Source: Verrucomicrobiota bacterium (lineage in GTDB: Bacteria > Verrucomicrobiota > Verrucomicrobiia > Limisphaerales > JADJPG01). Taken from it: a stretch of 64,000 nt of DNA. Where the stretch lies: positions 8,932 to 72,931 of the forward strand of contig JADJPG010000038.1 in NCBI GenBank assembly GCA_016713365.1, given 5' to 3'. Within the stretch, counting starts at the first letter, position 1; every line of letters starts with the position of its first letter. Made by a program: the position numbers and the translations under genes. The notes beneath the pieces were generated by a model, which worked only from the letters and a program-made list of their open reading frames with translations, was not told the DNA's origin and ran no database searches. This document shows, in pieces, positions 1 through 9,163 of this stretch.

Positions 1-37
1 CGTCCGTGCGCCGTTCGGAATCAAGCGGCAATTCCTC

Positions 38-613
38 ATGCGTGCACTGTGCCTCTGCCTGCTGATTGGGCTTCCCGTTTCAGCCAGCGCGCATACGGAG
101 ACCAGTCTCGTCGGAGGATTCGTCAGTGGCTTCACGCATCCGCTCACGGGTCTCGACCACATGGTGGCGATGTTCGCCGTCGGGTTGTGGGGAGCGTTCC
201 TCGGAGCGCGCGCCATCTGGACATTGCCCGTGGTCTTCCCAGTCGTAATGGCCGTCGGCGGCGCAGCAGGCGTGGTGGGCATGCCGTTGCCCGCCGTCGA
301 AACTGGCATCGCGCTTTCGGCTGGTCTACTCGGATTGCTCGTCGCGTTCGCGGTGAAGCCACCGTTATGGGCCGCCGCGGCCGTGGTGGGGTTCTTCGCC
401 ATCTTCCACGGACACGCCCACGGGACCGAACTTCCCAAATCCGCCAATGCCATTGCCTACGCCATCGGCTTCGTCATCGCCACCGGACTGCTCCACCTCG
501 CCGGCATCGGCGTCGGCATGCTCGCGCGCTGGCCGTGGGGAAAGATTGCGATTCGCGTGGGCGGCGGCGTGATCGCGGCGGTCGGTTTCGGATTCCTGTT
601 CGGCTTCCTCTAA
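38..613 (+). CDS. HupE/UreJ-family membrane protein
   Basis: A 191-aa protein with an N-terminal signal-like segment ending near ASAH, then five to six hydrophobic helices. Two histidine-rich motifs are visible, HPLTGLDHM near residue 34 and HGHAHGTE near residue 125; both are characteristic of the HupE/UreJ family, which is proposed to move nickel (or cobalt) for hydrogenase or urease maturation. The ATG at 38 directly precedes the signal-like segment. It is followed after one base by a second, more divergent HupE-like gene, so the two are probably co-transcribed. No urease or hydrogenase gene lies to the right; genes to the left are outside the window. Family assignment is firm, the transported metal is inferred. 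Confidence 0.85.
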   Translation: MRALCLCLLIGLPVSASAHTETSLVGGFVSGFTHPLTGLDHMVAMFAVGLWGAFLGARAIWTLPVVFPVVMAVGGAAGVVGMPLPAVETGIALSAGLLGLLVAFAVKPPLWAAAAVVGFFAIFHGHAHGTELPKSANAIAYAIGFVIATGLLHLAGIGVGMLARWPWGKIAIRVGGGVIAAVGFGFLFGFL

Positions 614-614
614 A

Positions 615-1235
615 ATGTCGTTTAACCCCGATCGACGCCGACTCTCGCTCGCCATTGCCGGAGTGGCCTGGCTGACGCTGCCCGTCGAAGCCCACGCCCA
701 TTCGCCGTTTCCCGGCGCCGGCGACTTCATCGGCGGACTGCTGCACCCTGTCACCTCGCCGACGCACATTCTGGTGATCATCGGACTGGGCTTGATGGCG
801 GGGCGCAACAAACTCGCGGAGCTGAAGGAGCCCGCCATCGTTTTCACGATCGCCGCAGGGTTGGGACTTCTTCTTACCACCACGGGAATGATCGTCGCCG
901 TGCCACCCGCCATACCTGTCGTCATCGCCCTGATTTGCGGCGCGGCGCTGGCACTGGAGAAGCGCCTGCCTACCGTGCTGTCGACCATCCTCTTCGCTGC
1001 CGGTGCGCTGACGCTGGGGTTGGATTCCGCCGTCGAGAACGGTTCCACCGCGACGATCATCAAGACGCTGCTTGGCAACTGGATCAGCCTCGTGCTGCTG
1101 GTCGTCGATCTGGCGATCTACGTCACGTTCGTCGGCGACGCGAAGTGGTTGAAGATCGCGATCCGAATCGTGGGCTCGTGGATCATCGCCATCGCGCTGA
1201 TGGTGCTGGCTTTCTCGATGCGTCCGGCGAGCTGA
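615..1235 (+). CDS. Divergent HupE/UreJ-like membrane protein
   Basis: A 206-aa, strongly hydrophobic protein with an N-terminal signal-like region (residues 8-28) and about six membrane segments. It has the HupE-type layout and a degenerate first motif, HPVTSPTHILV, where the upstream paralogue has HPLTGLDHM. The second histidine-rich motif of the paralogue is missing, so metal selectivity may differ or be lost. The start codon lies one base after the previous stop (TAA then A then ATG), which implies translational coupling. This is best read as a tandem, diverged partner of the upstream gene. The exact function is not known. Confidence 0.7.
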   Translation: MSFNPDRRRLSLAIAGVAWLTLPVEAHAHSPFPGAGDFIGGLLHPVTSPTHILVIIGLGLMAGRNKLAELKEPAIVFTIAAGLGLLLTTTGMIVAVPPAIPVVIALICGAALALEKRLPTVLSTILFAAGALTLGLDSAVENGSTATIIKTLLGNWISLVLLVVDLAIYVTFVGDAKWLKIAIRIVGSWIIAIALMVLAFSMRPAS

Positions 1236-1247
1236 ACGGTCGCCGTG

Positions 1248-2075
1248 TCAAACGAGCTTTGGATCAATCTCGCCCGGCTGCCAGAGGAGACGCCCTTCCA
1301 TGCCGCCCGCGACCACCATCGTTTCGCCCGTGACGTGACGCGCGAGCGCGTCGGAGGAGAGATACACCACGGCATTGGCGATGTCGTCAGGCCGACCAAT
1401 CTGCGGTAGCGCTCGCGTCGCGGTGACGCGGCGCACCACACCCTCATCCTTCAACTTCCCCGCCGTGCGCGGCACCACGGTCCAGCCCGGGCACACGCAA
1501 TTCACCCGGCCGCCGCAATAATCTTTCGCCACCGGCGCGATGCGGGCGATCTCGTTCTTCAGCGTGCGCGTGAGACCAAACGCCATCGCCGCCTTCGCCG
1601 CCGCATAATCCGCATGCCACGCTTCGCCGAAGACGCCGGCGGTCGACGCGATAAAGGTCAGATTGCCGCGCTTCTGTTTCGCGACCAGCTTGAGGAATTC
1701 GCGCGCACAGAGAAATGCCGAGGTCAACACAGCGTCCTGCGTGTGACGCCATTGGCGCAGGGACATTTCGTGCAGAGGAACGTCGCGCGTCTCCCAAGAA
1801 CCGGCGTTGGCGACCAGCGTGTCCACGCGGCCAAAGTGCTTCTTCGCATCGCGAAAGAGGCGGACGACTTCGGCTTCCTTCGTGAGATCCGCGCGCACGA
1901 CGATCGAGCGAACCGTGCCAAGCTCGCGCTGGAGTTGTTTGGCGACGGCGACGTTCGAGCGGCAATGCAGCACGAGATGCGCGCCTTCCGCCGCGAACTT
2001 GCGCGCAATGGCGGAGCCGATTCCGCCTGAAGCGCCGGTGACCACCACCACTTTTCCCGTGAGTTGAGTATCCAT
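1248..2075 (-). CDS. SDR-family NAD(P)-dependent oxidoreductase
   Basis: A 275-aa classical short-chain dehydrogenase. The N-terminal Rossmann motif TGASGGIG (residues 12-19) binds NAD(P); the catalytic serine is in FIASTAG and the active-site pair is the Tyr and Lys of DYAAAKAAM. The C-terminal stretch with PEDIANAV-like spacing and SSDALARHVTGE is typical of FabG-like members. The start was placed at the ATG at 2075 because a strong AAGGAGG lies 8 bases upstream; the open frame continues further upstream only as low-complexity Arg/Ser-rich sequence. It follows a DsbA-like gene by 13 bases and is probably in its operon. Substrate unknown. Confidence 0.88.
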   Translation of the reverse strand: MDTQLTGKVVVVTGASGGIGSAIARKFAAEGAHLVLHCRSNVAVAKQLQRELGTVRSIVVRADLTKEAEVVRLFRDAKKHFGRVDTLVANAGSWETRDVPLHEMSLRQWRHTQDAVLTSAFLCAREFLKLVAKQKRGNLTFIASTAGVFGEAWHADYAAAKAAMAFGLTRTLKNEIARIAPVAKDYCGGRVNCVCPGWTVVPRTAGKLKDEGVVRRVTATRALPQIGRPDDIANAVVYLSSDALARHVTGETMVVAGGMEGRLLWQPGEIDPKLV

Positions 2076-2088
2076 GACGAAAGCCTCC

Positions 2089-2751
2089 TTAACCCTTGGG
2101 TGGCGCGCCGAAGTGCGCGGCGTGCGACGCGTAGGCCGCCGCATCATTGAGCATCGCATCACAGGCGGCAGCCAGCGGCGCCAGGGAGGCGAGGCCGGAG
2201 AAGACGGCGCGATCGCCGATGCGGCTTTCGATGACGAACGTCGGACGCTGCGAAACCTGGAGCGCGTGAAACTCCGCCGTCGTCGCGCGGGCACGGGCTT
2301 CGATCTCAGGCGATTGGGCGCGTTGCAACAACGCGTCGGCGTTCAGTCCACTGGCGGCGACGGCAGCGGCGATCGATTCCTCCCACCGCCCAACCTTGCG
2401 TCCCTCAATCACAGCGGCGCGGGCGATGGCGAGGCGGACCCGATCATCCGTCACGCCGAGATCCTTCGCGGCTTCAGCGACGAGATTCGGCGCAAGATAC
2501 TCCGCCACCCCGGGCTCGAACCATCCGGAGTTCAGCATGAACGGAGAACGGACAATCGTTCCGCTGCGCCGGTAGAACCAGTCGCATTGCTCCCGCGAAA
2601 CCGGGAGGCCGGAGCTGTCCATGAGCGCGAGTTTCCATTCGAAGTCAGCCTGCGTCGCGTAGCGCAACTTGAGTTCAGCCCACGCCGGCTCGGCCCAGAA
2701 GCACCAGGAGGAAATCACTTCGAGGTAATAGGTAATCTTGAGCGTGCGCAC
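2089..2751 (-). CDS. DsbA-family thioredoxin-fold protein (FrnE-like)
   Basis: About 220 aa. The N-terminus (LKITYYLEVISSWCFW) begins a thioredoxin fold in which the usual CxxC site is reduced to a single Cys in SSWCFWAEPAW. A long helical insert follows, then the cis-proline loop (QRPTFVIE near residue 170). This pattern matches the FrnE/2-hydroxychromene isomerase-type branch of the DsbA family, where the second cysteine is often lost, so it may be an isomerase or transferase rather than an oxidant. The start is taken as GTG at 2751, just before the first beta strand; no clear ribosome site is visible, so the start is uncertain. The SDR gene follows it directly. Confidence 0.75.
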   Translation of the reverse strand: MRTLKITYYLEVISSWCFWAEPAWAELKLRYATQADFEWKLALMDSSGLPVSREQCDWFYRRSGTIVRSPFMLNSGWFEPGVAEYLAPNLVAEAAKDLGVTDDRVRLAIARAAVIEGRKVGRWEESIAAAVAASGLNADALLQRAQSPEIEARARATTAEFHALQVSQRPTFVIESRIGDRAVFSGLASLAPLAAACDAMLNDAAAYASHAAHFGAPPKG

Positions 2752-2962
2752 GTCTGGACCGTAGGTCGACGGCGCGACTTCGGGAAGGGAGAATTGGCTA
2801 GCCGCGAACAGGGCGCGACAGACGGTTGATTCGCGCCGGGGAATTGATAAATCTTTCGCGCGCCGGAGCTGGTTCCGGCGGATAATTTCAACCGATCGAA
2901 TCAACGAATATGAACTGGTTGCTGGCACAGGCGGCGGGAGCGGACACGACAACACAAACACA

Positions 2963-3805
2963 GTGAAGGGGATTCTGGACGGAAGCCAGGGGTTGGTGGC
3001 ACGTTTCGAGGAGGCCACCGGGCTGCCCCGTGAAGTGGCGATGTGGAGTGTCAACATCGTGGCCGCAATCGTCATCCTGATCGCCGGCTGGGTGCTGGCC
3101 GGGTTTGCGCGCGGGCTGGTGCGGAACCTTTTCGCCAAGCGAAACATCGATTCCACGGTCGGCGGTTTCGTCGGGAACATCGCGCACGCGGGAATCATGG
3201 CGTTCGTGGTCATCACAGCGCTTGGGCAGCTGGGCGTGGACACCAAGAGCTTCGCCGCGATTATCGCTGCTGCAGGTCTCGCCATCGGCCTGGCGTTGCA
3301 GGGCGGATTGTCAAACTTCGCGGCAGGCTTCCTCATCATCGTCTTTCGTCCGTTCAAGGCCGGGGATATGATCGCGGGGGCCGGTATCGAGGGAAAGGTC
3401 GAGGAAGTGCAGGTATTTTCGACCACCCTGAACACGGTGGACAACAAACGCATCGTGGTGCCCAACTCGGCATTGATGAACGGCACGATCACCAACTACA
3501 CCGCCAATGATCGTCGGCGCATCGATGTACCGCTCCCGGTAGGCCTGGGGCAGGACCTGGCCAAGGCGCATGACGTCCTCGTAACCGTCGCCAAGGCGGA
3601 CTCGCGCATTTTGTCCGATCCGGCTCCGGCGGTTCTCAATACCAAACTTGTCGACCTGGGAACCCAGGTGGAATTGCGAGTCTGGGCAAAAACAACCGAT
3701 CTCGCCGCCGTGACGAGCGATCTCATCGCCAGAGCGCCCGCCGCGCTCGCAGAGGCCGGAATCCGCCATCCAGACCGGACGGTTTACTATCAGGAGCGGG
3801 AGTAG
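2963..3805 (+). CDS. mscS: Small-conductance mechanosensitive channel (MscS family)
   Basis: A 280-aa protein with three N-terminal membrane helices, then the pore-lining TM3 rich in Ala and Gly (AGLAIGLALQGGLSNFAAG, residues 103-121). The MscS beta domain follows (FRPFKAGDMI, then VVPNSALMNGTITNY) and the alpha/beta cytoplasmic vestibule. The length matches E. coli MscS (286 aa). It would release osmolytes on hypo-osmotic shock. The start is a GTG; the frame stays open upstream without an ATG. An out-of-frame ATG at 2910 opens an 18-codon reading frame that stops at the GTG, so a short leader is possible. It is divergent from the DsbA-like gene, with a 211-bp shared promoter region. Confidence 0.9.
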   Translation: MKGILDGSQGLVARFEEATGLPREVAMWSVNIVAAIVILIAGWVLAGFARGLVRNLFAKRNIDSTVGGFVGNIAHAGIMAFVVITALGQLGVDTKSFAAIIAAAGLAIGLALQGGLSNFAAGFLIIVFRPFKAGDMIAGAGIEGKVEEVQVFSTTLNTVDNKRIVVPNSALMNGTITNYTANDRRRIDVPLPVGLGQDLAKAHDVLVTVAKADSRILSDPAPAVLNTKLVDLGTQVELRVWAKTTDLAAVTSDLIARAPAALAEAGIRHPDRTVYYQERE

Positions 3806-4058
3806 GACGCTGCGGGATTGCCCGCCATCATCAAAAGTATTCGCGCATTTCGTGCGCGAAGTGCTTGTTTTCCGGCCATCCCTGTGGCACGCCTCAAGCA
3901 GGCAAGAAAGTTGCCGATCAAGGTGGACCGTGCCACCGTCTGCCTGCATCAAGTAAATGGATAGGATTCACGACATGATGTCCGTGAGGTTCGCCCCCCA
4001 GGATACGAGCCTCGATGCCCGCCTGCCCAAAATTTTCCCTTCCCATCCCAGTTATTCC

Positions 4059-7000
4059 ATGAACATGAAAAAATTCGCCCCGACGTTTCTCATCGCCGCC
4101 CTGTGGTGCGTGCTGACCATCCACCAGGCCACCGCCGCGACCCCGGCCGACGAGAACTTCAACGACGATTCCGGCCCCGGCATCTCCTCGCGCGTCATTG
4201 ATGACTGGCAATTCCGCCTGCTCGACGGCCTCGGCCAGGAGGACAGTCTCGGCGGTGACTTTGTCGACATCATCGACAACACCTACACCAACCTCACTGG
4301 CCTGGTCTCTGGCTCCGATCGGGCGCTGTTCCTCGAAGGCACGCTCGACCTCGTGACCGAAGCGCAGATTCGCTCGCGCTTCGGCGATCCGTTCTCGCTC
4401 GTCTCCTTCCACATCGATGGCTCGGACACCATCTACCGCGTCACCGGTTACCTCGGCGGCCTGCCCGTGGCCGGCGCGACGCAGAGCGTTTACTCCGCGG
4501 TGTTCGAGGACACCACCTTCACCATTACCAATACCCTCTTCCAAAACATTGATGAATTCCGCATCTCCCGCGAAGACGGGGCGCTGGACATCTCGCTGTT
4601 CATCGATGACATCGACGTCTCGCCAGCCGTGGCCACCAGCGCCAATCCGGTCATCGGAAATCTCACCGGCGACAGCGTCATCTACCTCGAAGGCAGCCCC
4701 GCCGTCCGCCTGGATGCCGGCACCGGCGCGACCGTGACCGATACCGATTCCGCGGATTTCTACGGCGGCGCCATCGTGGTCAGCATCACGGCCGGCCGCA
4801 TCCCGCCGCAGGATGTATTGAGCATCACCAATCAGGGAACCGGTGCGGCGCAAGTCGAGGTCAGCGGCACCAACATCACCTACGAAGGCAGCCTGGTGGG
4901 CAGCTTCACCGGCGGCACCAGCTACGATGACTTGATGATTTACCTCAACAACAACGCCAGCAAGACCGCGGCACGCGGCATTCTCCGGGCGTTGACCTAT
5001 CACAACAGTAGCACGGGCGTCCCCATCACCGGCGCCCGCGGCATCACCGTCCGCGTTTACGACGGCGACGGGGGTTACGGCGTGGCCACGGTCACCGTGA
5101 CCGTGCAGCAGAACAACTACGCGCCGACCGTCACCACCGCGTATGCGACGAACATCTTCAACGAAGGCATCAATGAACCGTCGTATCCGATTGTCGTCGA
5201 CGAAACCGCGGTGGCCGATGACGACGACAACAACTCGCTGGCTTCCGGCACCGTGACGATCATCCGGAACTTCGCCGTGGGCGAAGACGTGCTCCTCTTC
5301 ACCAATGTCCCCTCGACCATGGGCAACATCACCGCCACCTACGACGACGATGCCGGCGTGCTGACGCTGACTTCCGCCGGAGCCACCGCCACGCTCACCA
5401 ACTGGACCGCCGCCCTGCGCGGTGTTTACTACTCGAACACCTCCGACACTCCGTCCACCAGCACCCGCACCATCACCTTCGCGCTGAACGACGGCGCGGA
5501 CTTCGGCAATGGCAACACGAACTTCGTACGGGTGAACGCCTACAACGACGCCCCGGAGAACACCATTCCCACGAACCTCCTCAGCGCGCAGGTCGACACC
5601 GTGATCACCTTCTCCACCGGAGGCGGCACCGCCATCTCCGTCGCGGACGCCGACGCGGTCTCCAATTCCATCCAAGTGTCGCTCACCTGCTCGACCGGTA
5701 CCATTTCACTCGCGAGTATCACGGGAATTTCGTTCGTGACGGGAACAGGAACCAACGATGACATCGTCGGCTTCACCGGCACCGTTTCGAACATCAATGT
5801 CGCCCTGGCCGGCGCCACCTACACGCCTCCCGCTGGTTATTCCGGCGACGCCAGCATCGTCATCTTCACCAGCGATCTCGGCAATTCCGGAACCGGCGGT
5901 TTCCTCGTGGATTCCGACACGGTTCAACTGAGCTTCGACAGCACGGCACCGGCCGCCCCGGTCTTCACTGGGGTCTCGGACGACACTGGAACTCCAGGCG
6001 ACCAGGTCACCGCTGACACCACCGTGATCCTTCACGGCACGGCGGAATCCAACGCAGTCATCACCGTCACCCGCGTCGGCACCGGGGTGATTGGCACCAC
6101 GAACGCCAGCTCGTCTGGAGAATGGAGCTTCGATTACCGCACCACGCTGCTCCCGGTCGGCACCAATGCCTTTACTGCCACCGCCACGGACATCGCCGGG
6201 AACACCAGCGCCGCCTCCGCAACTTTTGAAGTCGAGATCCTGGACACCATCGTGCCCACGGTCGATTCCATCACGCGCAACGGCACCAATCCCGCCCCCG
6301 GCCCGGCCGTCACTTTCCTCGTCTCATTCTCCGAACCGATCACGGGCGTCGATATCAGCGACTTCACCGTCGCCACGTCTGGTTCCGCGGCCGGAACCGT
6401 CTCGGCAATCAGCCAGGTCGGACTGTTCCCGCAAAACTTTGAAGTCACCGTCACCAACGTCGCCGGCGACGGCACCCTGCGCCTCGACCTGAACGACGCC
6501 GGCACCGCCATCACCGACCTCGCCGGCCAGGCCATCACCACCGGCTACACCAACGGTGAGGCCTACACCATTGACGGCACCGCGCCCGCCGCGCCCGCCA
6601 TCACCGCCGTCTCGGAAGACAGCGGAGTGGAAGGGGACCTCGTCACCGTCGATGCCACGCTGGTTCTCAGCGGCACCGCCGAGGCCAACAGCATTGTCAC
6701 CATCACCCGGGTCGGCACCGGTGTCATCGGCAGCACCAACGCAAATGGTTCGGGCGAATGGAGCTTTGACTACACGGGCACCACGCTTCCTGATGGCACA
6801 AACGCCTTCACCGCCACCGCCACCGATGTCGCGGGCAACGTGAGCGCCGTTTCGGCGACCTTCTCCGTGCGAGTGGACCCGTCCTTCAGCCTGCGATTCC
6901 TCAGCACCTCCACGCTGTTCGTCGCGAAGAAGCCTGCTGTGAAAGTCGAGGCCTCCGCCGTGCTGGACGCCGGAGCCCGCACCGACCTCGGCGATGGCTC

Positions 7001-8358
7001 ACTGATCGTCTCGATTCCCACCAACGGCACTTCCGGCGATGTCCTCTCCGTTTACTCCGCCACCAACAGCGAGCTCGGCATCAGCCTCGTCGGCACCAAC
7101 GTCCTCTGGGGCGACCTGCTCATCGCGGAGTTGACCCGCGGCGATACGGTGACCAATCCGCTGACCTTCAGCTTCACTACGAACGCCACACCGTCCGCCG
7201 TGCAGGCCCTCGTGCGAGAAATCTCCTTCCTCAGCACCAACGCCTCCACGCTCGCGCGCACCCTGCGCTTCGTGCTCACCGACGGCTTCGGCTCTCCCGC
7301 CACAGCGGCGCACAAGACGATTGTCATCAACAAGGCGCTGCCCGTCGGCACCGTGGCCAACCTTTTCACCAACTCCGTTGGAACCTTCAGCGGCCTGGTG
7401 CTGCGCACCAATGATGTCGTCACCTCCCAGGCCGGCTACTTCCAGGTCAAGATCACGGCTGGCCTCAAATACAGCGGATACGCGTTGATCGCTGGCAAGA
7501 AGTCCTCGTTCTCCGGGCAGTTCAACACCAACGGCGAATCGTCCATCATTACTTCCGGAAACAAGTTCGGCGTTAATCTCCAGCTCACGCCGGATGCCAG
7601 CGCGATCTTCGGCCGGCTCACCTCCTACACTCTTGGTGGCTGGAGCAGCGACATGACCGGCTACCTGACCGCCATCGGCAGGACGACCAACAACGCCGTG
7701 GCCGCCGGTGCTTACACGCTTCTCACTCCCTCCTCGGATGATCCGGAATTCGGCAATGGTTGGGCCACCATCACCGTGGATCGCCTCGGCCAGGCGAAGC
7801 TCAAGGGCACGCTTGGCGACGGCCAGGCCTGGACCGCCAGCTCCGCCATCGGCACCAACGCCCACTGGCCGCTCTACGCTTCCGTGGACAAAAAGCTCGG
7901 CGCCATCATCGGCTGGCTGACCTTCAGCAACACGACGCCGGCGACCATTAGCGGCACGCTCACCTGGCTCAAGCCCGTCAGCGCGCCCTACTTCACCAAC
8001 GGCATCGCGGCCGAGCTCGACGTGACCGGCTCCCGCTACATCGCGCCGGTCGGCACCAACTCCATCCTGAGCTGGACCAATGGCGTGCTCTGGCTCGCCA
8101 ACGGCAATCTCACCACGCCGATCACCAACACCGTGAACATCACGACGCTCGGCAAGTTCACCGGCAGCAGCGGTTCCATCTCGAACCTGAAGTTCAGCAT
8201 CAGCGCCAAGGCCGGATCGTTCACCAGCAGCTTCCGTCATCCGGCCAACGGCAAAACCACGAAATACTCCGGCGTTCCCTCCAAAGTGAAAACTCGGCGG
8301 CGGTCTCTTCCTCGGCACCAACCGCAGCGGCATGCTGCGACTCGAATCCGCGGATTGA
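4059..8358 (+). CDS. Giant secreted multi-domain protein, frameshifted near its C-terminus
   Basis: A signal peptide (MNMKKFAPTFLIAAL, cleavage after ATAA) opens a protein of about 1,430 aa built of Thr/Ser/Asn-rich beta-sandwich repeats. Two Ig-like units sharing the pattern ITVTRVGTGVIG, GEWSFDY, NAFTATATD lie near residues 665-760 and 870-965. The C-terminal third resembles a beta-roll module common at the end of verrucomicrobial secreted proteins. The long frame runs on to 8519, but from about 8276 to 8299 two single-base losses appear: frame 0, then a frame giving LQSENSA, then a frame giving GGLFLGTNRSGMLRLESAD and a stop at 8358. A terminator follows at 8401. The start at 4059 was chosen for the signal peptide. 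Function probably adhesive or structural. Confidence 0.75.
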
Positions 8359-8400
8359 TTCGCGAGTCCTCCGGCCCTGTCTCGCCGGCAGAATCATTCA

Positions 8401-8446
8401 CTGGCGTTTCGTCCGCATCACGCGGGCGAAACGCCAGTTTCCTTTT
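8401..8446 (+). terminator. Rho-independent terminator after the giant secreted protein
   Basis: A 16-bp stem (8401-8416 with 8422-8437, one G-T wobble, loop ATCAC) is followed by a T-rich tract, 8438-8446. The T tract is only on the plus strand, so it serves the secreted-protein gene, and its position supports that gene ending at 8358 rather than 8519. Its distal end touches the stop codon of the convergent flavin reductase-like gene. Confidence 0.8.
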
Positions 8447-9050
8447 CAGGCCGGGCGAATCATCTCGAAGCGATCCTTTGTGCGGCAATACCAGTGCGGC
8501 GCCGCCATGCGCCCGATGAGCGCAAGCTTATCCCCGCGCACCCGCAGCTTCTCCGCATCGAAGAACTCGTCGCGCACGTGAACGCGCTTCACCAGCCCGA
8601 TCACCACGCGGTTCCCGCCGATCTGCAACGTCCCCCACTCCGTGCATGCTCAAGGCTCGCCGGAGCCTCCGCGATGCGCGGCGGCTTCACCGAGGTCGAA
8701 GGCGCCGTCGTCAGCCCCGCCTTCACCAGCTCGCTCTCGCCGTAGGGCAGCGACGCGGCGCAACGGTTCATCGGTTCGGCGATCGCCTCATCGACGAGGT
8801 TGATCACGAACTCCCGCGTGAGACGGATGTTCCGCGCGGTGTCCTTCGGCGTGCCGTCATCCCGATCGCCGGGCGCAAACGCCACAATCGGCGGCTCCGC
8901 ACCGAGCACGTTGAAGAAGCTGAACGGTGCGGCGTTGATTTTTCCGTCCGGGCTCAAGGTCGTGACGAGCGCGATCGGCCGGGGCGTGACGAGGCTGGCG
9001 AGAATCGGATACGCGCGATCGGCGTGTTTCCCTTCGAAGTCGAGTTCCAT
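8446..9050 (-). CDS. Flavin reductase-like domain protein, frameshifted
   Basis: About 200 aa of a flavin reductase-like, FMN-binding split-barrel protein. The N-terminal part reads YPILASLVTPRPIALVTTLSPDGKINAAPFSFFNVLG, cut here as the two blocks YPILASLVTPRPIAL and GKINAAPFSFFNVLG, which is the family signature; the middle holds RNIRLTREFVINLVDE. Near 8645 the frame breaks by two extra bases (or one lost). Beyond it the other frame gives WGTLQIGGNRVVIGLVKRVHV and ends RPA at 8446, the expected family C-terminus. The ATG at 9050 was chosen as the start just before the conserved core. Probably an NAD(P)H-flavin oxidoreductase or a DIM6-type protein. Convergent with the secreted-protein gene. 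Confidence 0.7.
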
Positions 9051-9163
9051 AGTGCGCGCATCATGTTTCAGCACGACGCCATCGTTCAACGAGAACCGTG
9101 TTGTGAAAAAAATTTCGAAACCAGGCGATCGAGGGTTGATCCATTTTTGCAGGATGCGGCAAG

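Noticed and set aside
3918..5675. Long minus-strand open frame of 585 codons opposite the giant secreted protein
   Set aside because: Gly/Val/Asp/Arg-rich sequence without domain features; it mirrors the codon bias of the real gene on the plus strand.
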